DNA from: an uncultured Verrucomicrobiota bacterium
GTDB lineage: Bacteria; Verrucomicrobiota; Kiritimatiellia; CAIVKH01
Direction: 5' to 3'
DNA: 5,946 nucleotides
Assembly: GCA_937894535.1 (NCBI GenBank)
Contig: CALBHI010000142.1
Location: 1 to 5,946, forward strand
The notes under the pieces were generated by a model, which saw only the letters and a program-made list of their open reading frames with translations, was not told the origin of the DNA and did no database searches. A program made the translations under genes and the position numbers. Within the stretch, counting starts at the first letter, position 1; each line of letters begins with the position of its first letter. Shown piece after piece: positions 4,157-5,946 of this stretch.

Positions 4157-5946
4157 CGACCTGTTGCGTCTTCGTCTGATGCTGCTGGTGTTCCTGCTGG
4201 GCATTGCCCTGCTGGGGGTGTTCCTGTGGCGTATTCAGGTGGCGAACTCGGGGCAGTACGAGGTGGACCTGGCCAAGCAGATCATCCGGCGGGTGCGCCT
4301 GCCCGGTGTCCGGGGTTGCCTGTATGACCGGCAGGGGAATGTGCTGGCCGAAAACCGTCCGGCCCACGGCGTGGCCTTGTACCTCGAAGAGCTGCGTCAA
4401 CCCGGACCGTTGAAACGCACCGTGGACCATGTCGAGTCGGTGATCTCCAACCTCAGCGCGATCGTGCAGCTTACCCCGGAAATCGACCGCGAGGCCATCC
4501 GCGTTCACATCCGCCGTCGCTTGCCATTGCCGTTGCTGGTCTGGCGCGAACTGCCGGAGGCGGCTCTGGCCCGGCTGGTCGAGTCCGGGTTGTCCGTCCC
4601 CGGCGTGGACATCTACACCCAGCCGGTGCGGGTCTATCCGCGCGGCGCGCTGGCCTGCCACGCCATCGGCTATGTCGGGCGCGCCGAGCCGGCCAAGGTC
4701 GAGGACGAGGAGGAATCGTACCACTACTACCTGCCCGAGATGGCGGGGCGGGCCGGGGTGGAAAAGTCGATGGATGACCTGCTGCGCGGCGAGGCCGGCG
4801 GGCGGCTGTTGCGGGTGGATGTGTCGGGATACCGCCGCAACGACATCGGCATGCGCACACCGCGGCGCGGGCATGACCTGATGCTGTCGCTCGATGCGGG
4901 GATCCAGCAGACCGCCGAATCGATCCTCAGCGATACCGCGGGATCGATCGTGGTCATCGATCCCAACAACGGCGATGTGATTGCGCTGGCCAGTTCGCCC
5001 GGGTACGACCTCAACCAGTTCATTCCCGGCATCAGTTCGGAAAACTGGAAAACGCTCAATGACGATCCCAACACGCCGTTGCTCCACCGCGCCATCGCGG
5101 GTACGTATCCCCCGGGCAGTACCTTTAAGATGATCACCGCGCTGGCCGGGTTGGTCAACGGCAAGGCGAGGCCGGAGGATGTCCACCACTGCCCCGGTTA
5201 TTTCAAGCTCGGCAATGTGAACTTCCGCTGCTGGCTGCGCTCCGGGCACGGCCCGGTCAACCTGGAGCAGGCGATTGAAGTGTCGTGCAATGTCTATTGT
5301 TTCCATGTCGGGCTCGATAGCGGTATCGATGCCATCGCGAACATGGCCCGTGCCTTCGGCATGGGGGATCGCACCGGGATCGAACTCGAGGGCGAAGCGC
5401 GCGGCCTGGTACCGGATCCGGCATGGAAACGTCGGGTGTACGAGGACGGGTGGCGCGACGGCGACACCTGCAACGTCTCGATCGGGCAGGGGGCCTTGCT
5501 CGCCACGCCGCTCCAGATGGCGGTCATGACCGCGGCCCTGGCCAACGGCGGAATCGTCTACAAGCCGCGGCTGGTCCTGGGTGTGCGCCCGGAGGCAGGT
5601 GATACCTTTCGCACGCTCGACCCGGTTGAGGTCAACCGGATGCTCTGGGACCGCAAGCACCTCGCCATTGTCCGGTTGGGCATGAAAGACGTCGTGATGT
5701 CGCCCACCGGCACGGGCCGCACCGCACGCATTCCCGGCGTGGTCATGGCCGGCAAGACCGGCACGGCCGAATTCGGGCGCAAAGACGAAAAGCGACGCCA
5801 TGCGTGGATGGTCGCCTTCGCGCCCTACGATGCCCCGCGGTATGCCGTGGCGATGCTGATCGACGAAGGCGTGTCCGGCGGCGAAACCGCTGCCCCGCGC
5901 ATGAAGCTTCTGATGCAGGCCCTGTTCCCGGAAAGCCAACCGGTCG
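4119..5946 (+). CDS. mrdA: Penicillin-binding protein 2, elongation transpeptidase (3' end missing)
   Basis: PBP2 is the class B peptidoglycan transpeptidase of the elongasome; it cross-links new wall in the periplasm with RodA as glycosyltransferase. The frame is open from ATG 4119 to the window edge, giving 609 residues of an expected 620-650 or so. Order: cytoplasmic tail, membrane anchor at about 18-37, pedestal/dimerisation domain with RGCLYDRQGNVLA at 65-77, the conserved MAGRAGVEKSMDDLLRG segment from 208, then the transpeptidase domain. All three active-site motifs are present: STFK with nucleophile Ser334 and Lys337, SCN at 389-391, and KTG at 546-548 (AGKTGTAE). This indicates an active, beta-lactam-sensitive-type enzyme. 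The start follows AAGGAAG by 8 bases and overlaps mreD by 38 bases. The assignment as PBP2 rather than PBP3/FtsI rests on the mreBCD context and the RAGVEK-type segment. rodA often follows in such operons but lies outside the window. Confidence 0.95.
   Translation, partial: MKARNAPTTVLDDDLLRLRLMLLVFLLGIALLGVFLWRIQVANSGQYEVDLAKQIIRRVRLPGVRGCLYDRQGNVLAENRPAHGVALYLEELRQPGPLKRTVDHVESVISNLSAIVQLTPEIDREAIRVHIRRRLPLPLLVWRELPEAALARLVESGLSVPGVDIYTQPVRVYPRGALACHAIGYVGRAEPAKVEDEEESYHYYLPEMAGRAGVEKSMDDLLRGEAGGRLLRVDVSGYRRNDIGMRTPRRGHDLMLSLDAGIQQTAESILSDTAGSIVVIDPNNGDVIALASSPGYDLNQFIPGISSENWKTLNDDPNTPLLHRAIAGTYPPGSTFKMITALAGLVNGKARPEDVHHCPGYFKLGNVNFRCWLRSGHGPVNLEQAIEVSCNVYCFHVGLDSGIDAIANMARAFGMGDRTGIELEGEARGLVPDPAWKRRVYEDGWRDGDTCNVSIGQGALLATPLQMAVMTAALANGGIVYKPRLVLGVRPEAGDTFRTLDPVEVNRMLWDRKHLAIVRLGMKDVVMSPTGTGRTARIPGVVMAGKTGTAEFGRKDEKRRHAWMVAFAPYDAPRYAVAMLIDEGVSGGETAAPRMKLLMQALFPESQPV

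Noticed and set aside
5283..5291. SCN in place of a more familiar SxN/SxD triad in PBP2 as an unusual active site
   Set aside because: The middle position of this motif is variable in class B PBPs and Asn at the third position is normal, so this is an ordinary variant.
3861..5939. 692-residue open frame on the - strand opposite mreD and mrdA
   Set aside because: It is the antisense shadow of two confidently identified genes. Strong G/C third-position bias in mrdA suppresses stops on the opposite strand, and the translation is Arg/His/Gly/Asp-rich with no recognisable domain.

Overview
This is a GC-rich bacterial window that appears chromosomal. It has three parts: the 3' end of a DHH/DHHA1 phosphoesterase gene (2-562), a roughly 1.1-kb region rich in short repeats around one small predicted secreted protein (563-1675), and the start of a cell-shape operon, mreB-mreC-mreD-mrdA (PBP2), which leaves the right edge with mrdA nearly complete. 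All supported genes lie on the + strand. The organism is a rod-shaped or elongating Gram-negative-type bacterium, because the PBP2 and MreC/MreD set is the elongasome. The repeat style and the MreB/MreC sequences remind me of the Kiritimatiellota/Verrucomicrobiota (PVC) group, but that is a low-confidence impression from memory and not a database result.

Repeat region. The 7-mer GGGGACA or its complement TGTCCCC occurs at 615, 666, 708, 723, 977, 1417 and 1438, on both sides of the small secreted-protein gene and once inside it. Around these copies are a nested inverted repeat (614-673), three tandem copies of a 15-mer (681-725), and a duplicated 21-mer framed by an 11-bp direct repeat (1399-1460). 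This resembles the REP-like palindromic elements mobilised by IS200-like tyrosine (RAYT) transposases in other genomes, but no transposase is present here. The gene at 939-1397 encodes a 152-aa protein with a signal peptide and no recognised family.

Elongasome region. MreB (actin-like filament), MreC (periplasmic scaffold), MreD (integral membrane partner) and PBP2 (class B transpeptidase) together direct lateral-wall peptidoglycan synthesis. mreC/mreD overlap by 4 bp and mreD/mrdA by 38 bp, with clear Shine-Dalgarno sequences for mreD and mrdA, so they are probably translated from one message. mreB lacks an obvious Shine-Dalgarno. Its upstream region holds two similar palindromes 32 bp apart and a separate 6-bp-stem hairpin, which are candidates for control of the operon. 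I see no tRNA, rRNA, CRISPR array or complete mobile element.
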